A DNA stretch of 13,062 nucleotides from the NCBI GenBank assembly GCA_003482555.1, contig DMYQ01000331.1:12741-25802 (forward strand), given 5' to 3'. The notes under the pieces are model-generated. The model was given only the letters and a program-made list of their open reading frames with translations, did no database searches and was not told the DNA's origin. The position numbers were made by a program, and so were the translations under genes. The first letter of the stretch is position 1; the number at the start of each line of letters is the position of its first letter. Source of the stretch: Janthinobacterium sp. (GTDB lineage: Bacteria; Pseudomonadota; Gammaproteobacteria; Burkholderiales; Burkholderiaceae_D). Positions 6,546 to 12,255 of this stretch are shown in pieces.

Positions 6546-7525
6546 GGGCGCCGTATTTCATCGAAACGCTGGCGCGCAACGGCGAAGTGCTGAACCGCCA
6601 GCAAGTGAACGCCCTGCCGATACGGCTCGGACGCGGCTACGACAACGACTTCATCCTCGACGACGCGCACACGGCCGCGCGCCATGCCGTCATCGAAGAC
6701 GACGGCGCCGGCGGCCTGGTGCTGCGCGACCTGGGCAGCCAGAACGGCAGCATCCACCGCGGCCGGCGCCAGTCGAGCATCGTGCTCGGCGGCGACACCG
6801 TGGTGCGCCTGGGCCATACCAATTTACGCGTGCGCGGCGCCGACTTCGCGGTGGCGCCGGAATTGACCGACACTACCATGCACGCCTGGGAAGGCGGCAC
6901 TCCGGCCCTGTTGGGGCTGGGCATGATGGCGGCCACGGCGGCACTGACCAATTGGCTCAGCGATACCCAGTCGGCCGACGCCGTCGCCTATCTGCTGGTG
7001 ATCGCCTATACCCTGGGCGGCGGCTTGGTGTGGAGCAGCGTCTGGGCCTTCGGCAACCGCCTGTTCGGCCGCCACGCCCGCTTCGGCCGCCACCTGTTCA
7101 TCCTCGGCTGCGGCCTGGTCGCGATGGAATTGTTCACCCAGGCCAGCAACGTCGTCGCTTACGCCTTTTCGCTGGAATGGCTGGTGCGCTACGATCGCCA
7201 GATGGTCATCGCCCTGCTCTGCTGCATGGTGTTTTTCCACCTGCGCACGATCAAGCCGCGCCACCCGGGCCGCTTGGCGGCCGCTTGCCTGGTCTTGCTG
7301 GCGATCGGCTCCGGTCTCGACCTGATGAGCAATCTGCAACTGACCGGCCGTCTGGCGGACGAGCCGTATATGTCGGCCATCCTGCCGCCGGTGCTGCGTC
7401 ACAGCCCCGACCACACGCTCGACGACTTCTTCCACCAGGCCGCCAAGCTCAAGTCCGGGGTCGACGCCGAGCGCGCGGCGGCCATACAGAGCGGCGCCCC
7501 CGCCGACGACGACGGCGAAGAATAG
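6542..7525 (+). CDS. FHA-domain membrane protein with about five transmembrane segments
   Basis: 327 residues starting at a GTG that overlaps the protease stop (GTGA). Residues about 5-100 form a forkhead-associated domain: LGRGYDNDFILDD (29-41), ARHAVI (46-51) and LRDLGSQNGS (61-70). The phosphothreonine-contact Arg and Asn are present and the last position is Ser rather than the usual Thr. About five hydrophobic spans follow near 120-139, 147-170, 184-210, 221-234 and 244-262, then an acidic tail ending DDDGEE. The FHA domain should face the cytoplasm and bind a phosphothreonine protein. The coupled exported protease suggests a two-compartment module. No kinase or phosphatase is encoded in the window. 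The FHA call is firm, function unknown. Confidence 0.85.
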   Translation: MRAPYFIETLARNGEVLNRQQVNALPIRLGRGYDNDFILDDAHTAARHAVIEDDGAGGLVLRDLGSQNGSIHRGRRQSSIVLGGDTVVRLGHTNLRVRGADFAVAPELTDTTMHAWEGGTPALLGLGMMAATAALTNWLSDTQSADAVAYLLVIAYTLGGGLVWSSVWAFGNRLFGRHARFGRHLFILGCGLVAMELFTQASNVVAYAFSLEWLVRYDRQMVIALLCCMVFFHLRTIKPRHPGRLAAACLVLLAIGSGLDLMSNLQLTGRLADEPYMSAILPPVLRHSPDHTLDDFFHQAAKLKSGVDAERAAAIQSGAPADDDGEE

Positions 7526-7530
7526 CGCCG

Positions 7531-7589
7531 GCCCGCGCGGCTCATGCTCGCGCGGCGCGCGGGCAAAAAAAAGCCCGCGCGAGGCGGAC
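7531..7589 (-). terminator. Inverted-repeat cluster around A8; probable minus-strand terminator
   Basis: GCCCGCGCG occurs at 7531-7539 and 7573-7581, with its complement CGCGCGGGC at 7556-7564 and A8 at 7565-7572. Read on the minus strand, GUCCGC (7589-7584) can pair with GCGGGC (7578-7573, one G-U pair) around a 5-nt loop, followed at once by U8: a standard intrinsic terminator for transcripts coming from the VOC side. The plus-strand hairpin (7531-7564) is strong but is followed by A8, not U. Confidence 0.5.
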
Positions 7590-7600
7590 TTGGAAAGCGT

Positions 7601-7625
7601 CGGTAAAACTCAAACTACCGTTTTT
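7601..7625 (+). terminator. Weak plus-strand terminator candidate
   Basis: CGGTA (7601-7605) and TACCG (7616-7620) form a 5-bp stem with a 10-nt loop, followed by TTTTTCTT. It is placed to end the ribA-protease-FHA transcript, but the stem is short. Confidence 0.3.
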
Positions 7626-7676
7626 CTTAGCGACTGGGGCAGCGCGCTGACACCGGGCGGGCTTCAGCGCATCAAT

Positions 7677-7757
7677 TCATGGTTCCGCAAGCGCCGCCGC
7701 CAAGCCCTGGATAGTGCCTTCGGGATCAAGCGGCGTATGGATCGCTGGAACAAGAAT
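7677..7757 (-). pseudogene. Possible decayed gene end (26 codons)
   Basis: The minus frame reads ILVPAIHTPLDPEGTIQG then LAAALAEP and a stop. It has natural-looking C-terminal composition and good third-position GC, but it is closed upstream by a TGA and an AT-rich patch. It sits about 90 nt before the minus-strand terminator at 7589-7565. The 13-mer TGCCTTCGGGATC (7715-7727) recurs in the VOC gene (8009-8021), coding DPEG in the same orientation. This may be a gene remnant; chance is not excluded. Confidence 0.22.
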
Positions 7758-7964
7758 TCATTTTATAGGAGTTTCTTTCTCGGGGAAATATTTTTCCTTT
7801 TGATATTTTAAATTTCCTTCTTGCAATTGCGACAGACATCATCCCGCAGGGCGGGCGGTCGGGCTCGACACCTGTGAAGCGGCATTTTCGGCACAAAAAC
7901 ACTGTCGCAGCCGCGCAACAGGTCCCGCATGATTCAGGTCGACGGGGCATGTGCGCGGCGCCGC

Positions 7965-8381
7965 TCAGATCGGCCGCGGCCAGGCCGGCCCCTTCAATTC
8001 GATGGTATTGCCTTCGGGATCGCGCACATAGATGGAGGGCCCCTCCCCTTCGGCGCCGTAGCGCGAGGCGGCCGCTTCGCTGGCGACGCCGGCCGCCGCC
8101 AGATGCCGGCGGATCGCCGCTTCGTCGAAGGGCTCGACCCGGAAGCAGAGGTGATCCATATTCCGTCCCTCGGCGCCGGGCGCGGCCCCGCCCAGGCGCC
8201 CCAGCTTGCCGTCCACGGGCACCAGGTCGAGCAGCGAGGCCCCGGCCCGCAATTGCAGCAAGCCGATCTCCGCCTGCTCCCTTTCAACTTGGCAAGCGAG
8301 CACGTCGCAATAGAAGCGCTTCATTGCCGCCAGGTCAAGCACGCGCAAGACGACATGGTCGATCTCCCGGATATGTATCAT
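7965..8381 (-). CDS. VOC-superfamily (glyoxalase/bleomycin-resistance fold) protein
   Basis: 138 residues, a single-domain vicinal-oxygen-chelate protein of two beta-alpha-beta-beta-beta modules. The first module starts IDHVVLRVLDLAAMKRFYCDVL. The second starts MDHLCFRVEPFDEAAIRRHLAAAG and ends YVRDPEGNTIEL. Candidate metal ligands are His9, His77 and Glu128; the ligand usually in module 1 falls near Asp52 (LLDLVP). Members include glyoxalases, ring-cleaving dioxygenases and fosfomycin/bleomycin resistance proteins; the substrate cannot be assigned. A purine-rich AAGAAAGGCGG precedes the start. It is divergent from the YjbR-type gene and followed by a 439-bp gap. Confidence 0.88.
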   Translation of the reverse strand: MIHIREIDHVVLRVLDLAAMKRFYCDVLACQVEREQAEIGLLQLRAGASLLDLVPVDGKLGRLGGAAPGAEGRNMDHLCFRVEPFDEAAIRRHLAAAGVASEAAASRYGAEGEGPSIYVRDPEGNTIELKGPAWPRPI

Positions 8382-8406
8382 CGATCCGCCTTTCTTTTAA
8401 CTTGAG

Positions 8407-8436
8407 CCTATACCGCAGATGGGAATGGCGTGGCAA
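8407..8436 (-). promoter_or_regulatory. Candidate promoter for the VOC gene
   Basis: On the minus strand TTGCCA (8436-8431) and TATAGG (8412-8407) are separated by 18 nt, giving a start near 8400 and a short leader with the ribosome site. The -35 is a 5/6 match and the -10 a 4/6 match. Confidence 0.35.
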
Positions 8437-8487
8437 AATACAAGCATACTGCTGAGCGATGAGCGGGCAACGACGGAGGCGAGGAAA

Positions 8488-8829
8488 ATGGTGGATCTGG
8501 ACGAGCTGCGCTACCTGGCGCTGTCATTTCCCGACGCGACGGAAGAGGACCATCACGAGCGACCCTCGTTTCGGGTCGGCGGCAAGATCTTTGCCACCCT
8601 GCCCGACGATGAACACATCAACGTCATGCTCGACCCGGAGGCGGCCCATATCGCCACCATCGTCACGCCCGAGGGTTGCGTGGAATTGTGGTGGGGCGAG
8701 CGCCTGGCCGGCATCAAGGTCACCCTGGCGCTGGCTGAACTCGACATGCTGGCCGCCGTGCTGACGGCCGCCTGGCGCCGCAAGGCGTCCGACGAGCTGG
8801 CGCGCTCGCTCGATCCGGCCGCCGGCTGA
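8488..8829 (+). CDS. MmcQ/YjbR family protein
   Basis: 113 residues, the usual size of the YjbR/MmcQ (DUF419-type) family, which has a double-wing or CyaY-like fold. It shows the family pattern: early SFPDATEEDHHERPSFRVGGKIFATL, a central strand pair INVMLDPE, and WWGERLAGIKVTLALAELDMLAAVLTAAWR where the W-G-x-x-V segment precedes the final helix. It has been proposed to bind DNA, but its cellular role is unknown. The start at 8488 follows a strong GGAGGCGAGG ribosome site; an in-frame ATG at 8419 would add 23 unlikely residues. It ends convergent to the small unknown gene at 8861. Confidence 0.88.
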   Translation: MVDLDELRYLALSFPDATEEDHHERPSFRVGGKIFATLPDDEHINVMLDPEAAHIATIVTPEGCVELWWGERLAGIKVTLALAELDMLAAVLTAAWRRKASDELARSLDPAAG

Positions 8830-8832
8830 GGG

Positions 8833-8849
8833 CGCCGGCCCGTCCGGCG
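8833..8849. terminator. Hairpin between convergent genes
   Basis: CGCCGG (8833-8838) and CCGGCG (8844-8849) form a GC-only stem with a 5-nt loop in the 31-bp space between the YjbR-type gene and the unknown gene. There is no T run on either side, so it would pause transcription rather than act as a full intrinsic terminator. Confidence 0.25.
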
Positions 8850-8860
8850 GCGCGCGCTCG

Positions 8861-9163
8861 TCAAATCCGGCCGCGCTTGAATTCCGCCAAAAACGCCTTC
8901 GCCTGGGCGGGCGTGAGCACGACATCGGCATCGCCGTGGTAGGCGTACAGGAAAGGCGGGCCTTGCATGCGGTCGGTCAGCTTGGCCGACAAGAGAAACT
9001 TGCTGCCCAGGGGATACAGGCTGGTATCGCGCAGGCGGCGCGAGCATTGCACCGGCAAGGCCGGCGAAAATGCCTGGCCGGGCAGCGGACGGATCTCCAC
9101 CGCCGCGCCTATCATGCGCGACTCGACGGCGACTTGCCGGTAAGCATATGTATCACGAACCAT
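8861..9163 (-). CDS. Small protein of unknown function
   Basis: 100 residues, no family recognised. It looks like a soluble, mixed alpha/beta protein: basic overall, no signal peptide or membrane span. The central part contains CSRRLRDTSLYPLGSKFLL, and the C-terminus FLYAYHGDADVVLTPAQAKA leads into a final helix ending FKRGRI. Codon use matches the neighbours, supporting a real gene. It follows ispF on the same strand after a 140-bp gap containing hairpins, so it may be transcribed separately. The ribosome site (GAGAGAG) is moderate. The start could alternatively be the Met at codon 17 (9115). Confidence 0.65.
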   Translation of the reverse strand: MVRDTYAYRQVAVESRMIGAAVEIRPLPGQAFSPALPVQCSRRLRDTSLYPLGSKFLLSAKLTDRMQGPPFLYAYHGDADVVLTPAQAKAFLAEFKRGRI

Positions 9164-9303
9164 GCGACTCTCTCAGTGGAACTGGCCGGGCGGGCCGGCG
9201 TATCGTGCATGGTAAGGCATTTTGGCCATGCCCGCGGGATCCGGCGGCTAGCGGGCCGAAACCCGCGGCACTCGGCGCTCCCGTCCGCCGCCGAAAACCC
9301 GTC

Positions 9304-9819
9304 TCAGTCCGTCGTGGCGGCCGGGGTGCGCAGCAACAAGGCCACCGCTTCCGCCGCGATGCCCTCTTCCCGCCCCAGGTAGCCGAGCTTTTCATTGGTC
9401 TTGGCCTTGATGTTGACTTGGCCGATGGCCAGCCCCAGGTCGAGCGCCACGTTGGCAACCATGGCGGGGATGTGCGGCGCCATCTTCGGCCGCTGCGCGA
9501 TGATGGTGGCGTCGATGTTGCCGATGCTGTAGCCGGTGGCGGCGACGCGCTTGCCGGCCTCGCGCAGCAGGGTGCGCGAATCGGCGCCCTTGAATTGCGC
9601 GTCCGTGTCCGGGAAGTGCTTGCCGATGTCGCCCAGGGCCGCCGCGCCGAGGATGGCGTCGATGATCGCGTGCAGCAGCACATCGGCGTCGGAATGGCCC
9701 AGCAGGCCGACATGATGGGGAATGTTGACGCCGCCGATGATCAAATCGCGGCCGGCGACCAGCGCGTGGCAGTCGTAACCTTGGCCTATGCGGAACGGCA
9801 ATGCGGGAGTCTGGCTCAT
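9304..9819 (-). CDS. ispF: 2-C-methyl-D-erythritol 2,4-cyclodiphosphate synthase
   Basis: 171 residues; homotrimeric cytoplasmic enzyme of the MEP isoprenoid pathway that converts CDP-ME 2-phosphate to MEcPP with release of CMP. Zinc ligands Asp16 and His18 (GQGYDCHAL) and His50 (GHSDADVLLHAI) are in place. So are the FPDTDAQFKGADS loop and the C-terminal KAKTNEKLGYLGREEGIAAEAVALL segment that forms the CDP pocket. A good AGGAAA ribosome site supports the start. It lies 58 nt after ispD, the enzyme two steps earlier, a common pairing. Confidence 0.97.
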   Translation of the reverse strand: MSQTPALPFRIGQGYDCHALVAGRDLIIGGVNIPHHVGLLGHSDADVLLHAIIDAILGAAALGDIGKHFPDTDAQFKGADSRTLLREAGKRVAATGYSIGNIDATIIAQRPKMAPHIPAMVANVALDLGLAIGQVNIKAKTNEKLGYLGREEGIAAEAVALLLRTPAATTD

Positions 9820-9840
9820 GATGCGGGTTTCCTGGTCGAC

Positions 9841-9876
9841 GATGGGATTGATGGGAATGCTGGGATTGCTGGCCGG
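9841..9876. repeat. 9-bp degenerate tandem repeat in ispD-ispF spacer
   Basis: Three near-perfect units GATGGGATT, GATGGGAAT and GCTGGGATT plus a partial fourth (GCTGG) lie head to tail in the 58-nt spacer. It is a short slippage-prone repeat placed just before the ispF ribosome site. Confidence 0.7.
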
Positions 9877-9877
9877 C

Positions 9878-10585
9878 TCATGCGCCGTGCGCCAGGTACA
9901 TTTCGGCGATGCGTATGTCGCGCGGCAGCGTCACTTTCAGATTGCGAGGATGGCCTTCGACCAGCTTCGGCGACAGGCCCAGCGCTTCGACGGCGCTGGC
10001 GTCGTCGGTGACGGCCCCGCCCCCGGCGGCGGCCGTCGCCAGCGCGCTACTGAGCAAGCCGTAGCGGAACATTTGCGGCGTCTGCGCCAGCCACAGGCCG
10101 TCGCGCGCGACGGTGGCCACGCCGTCCGCGCCGGCCCGCTTGACGGTGTCCACCACCGGCAAGGCCAGCAGACCGCCGACGGCATCCTCGCCCACTCCGG
10201 CGATCAAGCAATCGATCAGGGCCGGCGTCAAGCCCGGCCGCGCGGCGTCGTGCACCAGCACCCAGTCGCCGTCGCCCACTTGCCCGCGCAGCGCGCGCAA
10301 GGCGTTGAGCACCGAGTCCATGCGGGTGGCGCCGCCGCAGCGCAGCACCGTCACGCCGGCCGCCGGCAGCACGCTGTCGATGTGGCCGTCGTCCGGGCTC
10401 ACCACGACATAGGTATGGGCGATGGCGGCGCAGCCCAGAAAGGCGTCCAGGGTATGCCGCAGCATCGGCTTGCCGCCGATGGACAGGTATTGCTTGGGGC
10501 CGTCGGCCGCCATGCGCGCGCCCACGCCGGCGGCGGGAATCAGGGCGAAATGGCGAGGGCGGGCCGGGCCGGTTTTGATACTCAT
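9878..10585 (-). CDS. ispD: 2-C-methyl-D-erythritol 4-phosphate cytidylyltransferase
   Basis: 235 residues, normal for IspD. It makes CDP-methylerythritol from MEP and CTP in the MEP pathway. The CTP-binding Gly-rich loop (ALIPAAGVGARM, then GPKQYLSIGGKPMLRHTL) is near the N-terminus. GATRMDSVLNAL and VLVHDAARPGLTP hold the conserved Arg and Asp of the active site, and PVVDTVKR followed by LWLAQTPQMFRYGLL and DDASAVE complete the family signature. The ATG at 10585 is preferred because upstream in-frame residues overlap the preceding gene and are Arg/Ser-rich. It has a moderate ribosome site (AAAGAG) and lies 28 nt after the upstream gene, consistent with one operon. Confidence 0.97.
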   Translation of the reverse strand: MSIKTGPARPRHFALIPAAGVGARMAADGPKQYLSIGGKPMLRHTLDAFLGCAAIAHTYVVVSPDDGHIDSVLPAAGVTVLRCGGATRMDSVLNALRALRGQVGDGDWVLVHDAARPGLTPALIDCLIAGVGEDAVGGLLALPVVDTVKRAGADGVATVARDGLWLAQTPQMFRYGLLSSALATAAAGGGAVTDDASAVEALGLSPKLVEGHPRNLKVTLPRDIRIAEMYLAHGA

Positions 10586-10613
10586 GTGCTTACTCTTTCT
10601 GTGATTGGCGCGG

Positions 10614-11333
10614 CTATTGCCCGCGCTGCGCCTTGCGCAAGATGGTCTGGATCTCGCCCCCGCAAGCCTTGCCCAGCCGGGCATATTCTTGCGGTGAATC
10701 TATGGCCGCCTGCAACACTTCAACCTTGCCCATCTCGCCCTTGATATACGGCAGCCAGCCGGTGTCGACCTCGCTCGCCAGGGCCGCCTTGGCGCTGCCG
10801 CGCGGCGCGTACAGGGGTTCGGCCTTGAAGCGCCGCGCCAGCGCCGCCCGCACCAGCTTTTCCACGCGAGGCAAGTTGTCCATATAAGTTTTCATATGGC
10901 GCAACTCGTGCTTCAGGATTTCGCCGTAGGCGCAGCCGCCGGGAGGAAATTCGTGTCCCACATAAATCACGATGGGCGCGTAGTACAAAGTCACGGCGAT
11001 GCGCGGCGCCACGCATTCATAGCCGCTGACGGGATCGTCGAGCATGGGCCCGTCGACCCCGATCCGCACCTGCGATTCGGTCTGGGTCAGCCCCAGCACG
11101 AAGGTGTTGGCGCGCGCCCCGCCCTTCATCGCCGTCAATTCCCGGTAAGACAGGCGGGTATCGATGCTATAGCCGTTTTGTTGCGCCGTCAGCACCGATA
11201 CCGTCTTGCTGATCTGGTCTTCGCAGCGGATCTGGAAAGGTGTGCGCGCGCCCAGCGCCTGCAGGCAAGCCAGCGGCCCCAGCATCAGGGCCAGGGCCAA
11301 GGTCGGGAAAGGCCGGCGGCGCGCGGCGCGCAT
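10614..11333 (-). CDS. Secreted protein with HELRH zinc-metallopeptidase-like motif
   Basis: 239 residues. An Arg-rich n-region and a hydrophobic core (about 9-28) ending LQALGA look like a Sec signal peptide, so the protein should be periplasmic or secreted. The mature part has a beta-rich segment with paired Cys residues (37, 107, 134) and then KHELRHMKTYMDN, where His142, Glu143 and His146 form HExxH. Asp152 sits where metzincin-like proteins (HExxHxxGxxH/D) carry the third ligand, although the Gly is Thr here. A helical C-terminal third follows, with Cys near the end. No named family is recognised and activity is inferred from the motif only. Its start lies 6 nt past the stop of the Nudix gene, and ispD begins 28 nt after its end. 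Confidence 0.75.
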   Translation of the reverse strand: MRAARRRPFPTLALALMLGPLACLQALGARTPFQIRCEDQISKTVSVLTAQQNGYSIDTRLSYRELTAMKGGARANTFVLGLTQTESQVRIGVDGPMLDDPVSGYECVAPRIAVTLYYAPIVIYVGHEFPPGGCAYGEILKHELRHMKTYMDNLPRVEKLVRAALARRFKAEPLYAPRGSAKAALASEVDTGWLPYIKGEMGKVEVLQAAIDSPQEYARLGKACGGEIQTILRKAQRGQ

Positions 11334-11339
11334 CGCGAC

Positions 11340-11897
11340 TTATTCCGGCGCCCAAGCGCCGTCGCGGATTTTCTCCAGCCAAAAGGCGCCGATGATGGTC
11401 TTGACGTCGGTGATGGCGCCCTGGCGCACCCAGTCCAGCAAGTCCGCCATGGGGGCCGTGAAGACGTCGAGGAATTCGCCCTCGTCAAGCTGGCTCTGCC
11501 CGGCCACGAGTCCGCGCGCGAGAAACAGCTCGAGGTGCTCGTCCGAATAGGCGATGGCGTTGTGGATGGTGCAAACGAATTGCCAGTCGCTGGCCGTGTA
11601 GCCGGTCTCTTCGCGCAGCTCGCGCTTGGCGCAAGCGAGGGCGTCTTCGCCGGCGTCGATCTTACCGGCCGGAAATTCGATGAAGACGCGATCCAGGGGG
11701 TAACGGAATTGCCGCTCGAGCAGCACGCGGCCGTCGTCGAACAGGGCCAGGATCACCACCGCGCCCGGATGGCGGATATATTCGCGCCGGGTGACCTTGC
11801 CGTCCGGCAGGGTCACCCGGTCGCTTTGCACCGTCAGGAAGCCGCCTTCATAGACCAGCTCGCCATCGACTTTGCTTTCTCTCAGGTGCGTATCCAT
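11340..11897 (-). CDS. Nudix hydrolase, ADP-ribose pyrophosphatase type
   Basis: 185 residues. The Nudix box is complete: Gly78, Glu84, Arg92, Glu93, Glu96, Glu97 and Gly99 (AGKIDAGED, then KRELREETGYT). The strands before it (HPGAVVILALFDDGRVLLERQFRY) and the EFPAGKI entry are typical of NudF/ADP-ribose pyrophosphatases, which split ADP-ribose to AMP and ribose 5-phosphate. E. coli NudF is about the same length. Substrate choice within the family is uncertain. The ribosome site GGAG is only 3 nt from the ATG. It follows DUF2818 by 18 nt, an arrangement I recall from betaproteobacterial nuo operon ends. Confidence 0.92.
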   Translation of the reverse strand: MDTHLRESKVDGELVYEGGFLTVQSDRVTLPDGKVTRREYIRHPGAVVILALFDDGRVLLERQFRYPLDRVFIEFPAGKIDAGEDALACAKRELREETGYTASDWQFVCTIHNAIAYSDEHLELFLARGLVAGQSQLDEGEFLDVFTAPMADLLDWVRQGAITDVKTIIGAFWLEKIRDGAWAPE

Positions 11898-11915
11898 GCG
11901 CGCTCCGGTGGCGAA

Positions 11916-12248
11916 CTACGAGTGGTGGCGCTTGCGCAGGTAGCGCAGCACGAAGCCGGGAAAGGCCAGCACCACGAACAGGCAGCCCGTGATGGCATAA
12001 AATTCCCAGGTTTGCGGGAAGACGTTGCCGATCTGCGCTTCCAGCGCGAAACCGACCGCGCCCACCACGAAGTACAGCAACACCATTTCCAGCAGACGCA
12101 GGTAGAGCGGCTTGTGCCAGGGCCGCCCGTCGAAACCAGCCCCGGCCTTGACCGGTATCAGGCCCAGCACCCTGTCGTTGAAGAACGGCAGGTTAGCGCC
12201 GGCCAGCGCGAGGGCGATCACCAGCCAGCTTGAGAGAGTCACATCCAT
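11916..12248 (-). CDS. DUF2818 family membrane protein
   Basis: 110 residues with three hydrophobic segments (about 4-24, 50-68 and 83-103) and a basic C-terminus RKRHHS. The N-terminal pattern ALAGANLPFFNDRVLGLIP and the middle KPLYLRLLEMVLLYF match the DUF2818 family as I remember it. That family is found next to nuoN in betaproteobacteria and may assist or associate with complex I, though no function is shown. The start is 7 nt after the nuoN stop with a TAGGA ribosome site inside the nuoN end, so translation is probably linked. Confidence 0.88.
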   Translation of the reverse strand: MDVTLSSWLVIALALAGANLPFFNDRVLGLIPVKAGAGFDGRPWHKPLYLRLLEMVLLYFVVGAVGFALEAQIGNVFPQTWEFYAITGCLFVVLAFPGFVLRYLRKRHHS

Positions 12249-12255
12249 CTGCGTC

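Larger units (their letters stand above)
7526..7964. other. 439-bp intergenic region with repeats and an AT-rich patch
   Basis: This gap separates the FHA gene from the convergent VOC gene. It contains inverted repeats around an A8 run (7531-7589), a weak hairpin plus T5 (7601-7625), a possible decayed minus-strand gene end (7677-7757) and a clearly AT-rich stretch from about 7750 to 7825. That stretch includes the small dyad GGAAA-N4-TTTCC (7784-7797) followed by TTTTGATATTTT, which could weakly terminate the plus-strand operon. A 73-codon plus frame (7590-7811) and a 74-codon minus frame (7726-7950) exist, but both lack ribosome sites and have poor codon use, so neither is called. Confidence 0.6.

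Noticed and set aside
7590..7811. 73-codon plus-strand frame in the long gap
   Set aside because: TTG start without a ribosome site, ends in AT-rich low-complexity sequence (FFLLIF), and is antisense to a more protein-like minus frame.
7726..7950. Cys-rich 74-codon minus-strand frame (CGTCC, CRKC, PPCG)
   Set aside because: The Cys pairs hint at a zinc ribbon, but there is no ribosome site, codon use is poor and the C-terminal part lies in the AT-rich patch.
9251..9266. Hairpin GCGGG-N6-CCCGC downstream of ispF
   Set aside because: It could end the isp transcript, but there is no U run on the minus strand and similar GC dyads are common in this sequence.
10896..12233. 445-codon plus-strand open frame opposite the metallopeptidase-like, Nudix and DUF2818 genes
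   Set aside because: It spans three real genes on the other strand and shows no family motif.
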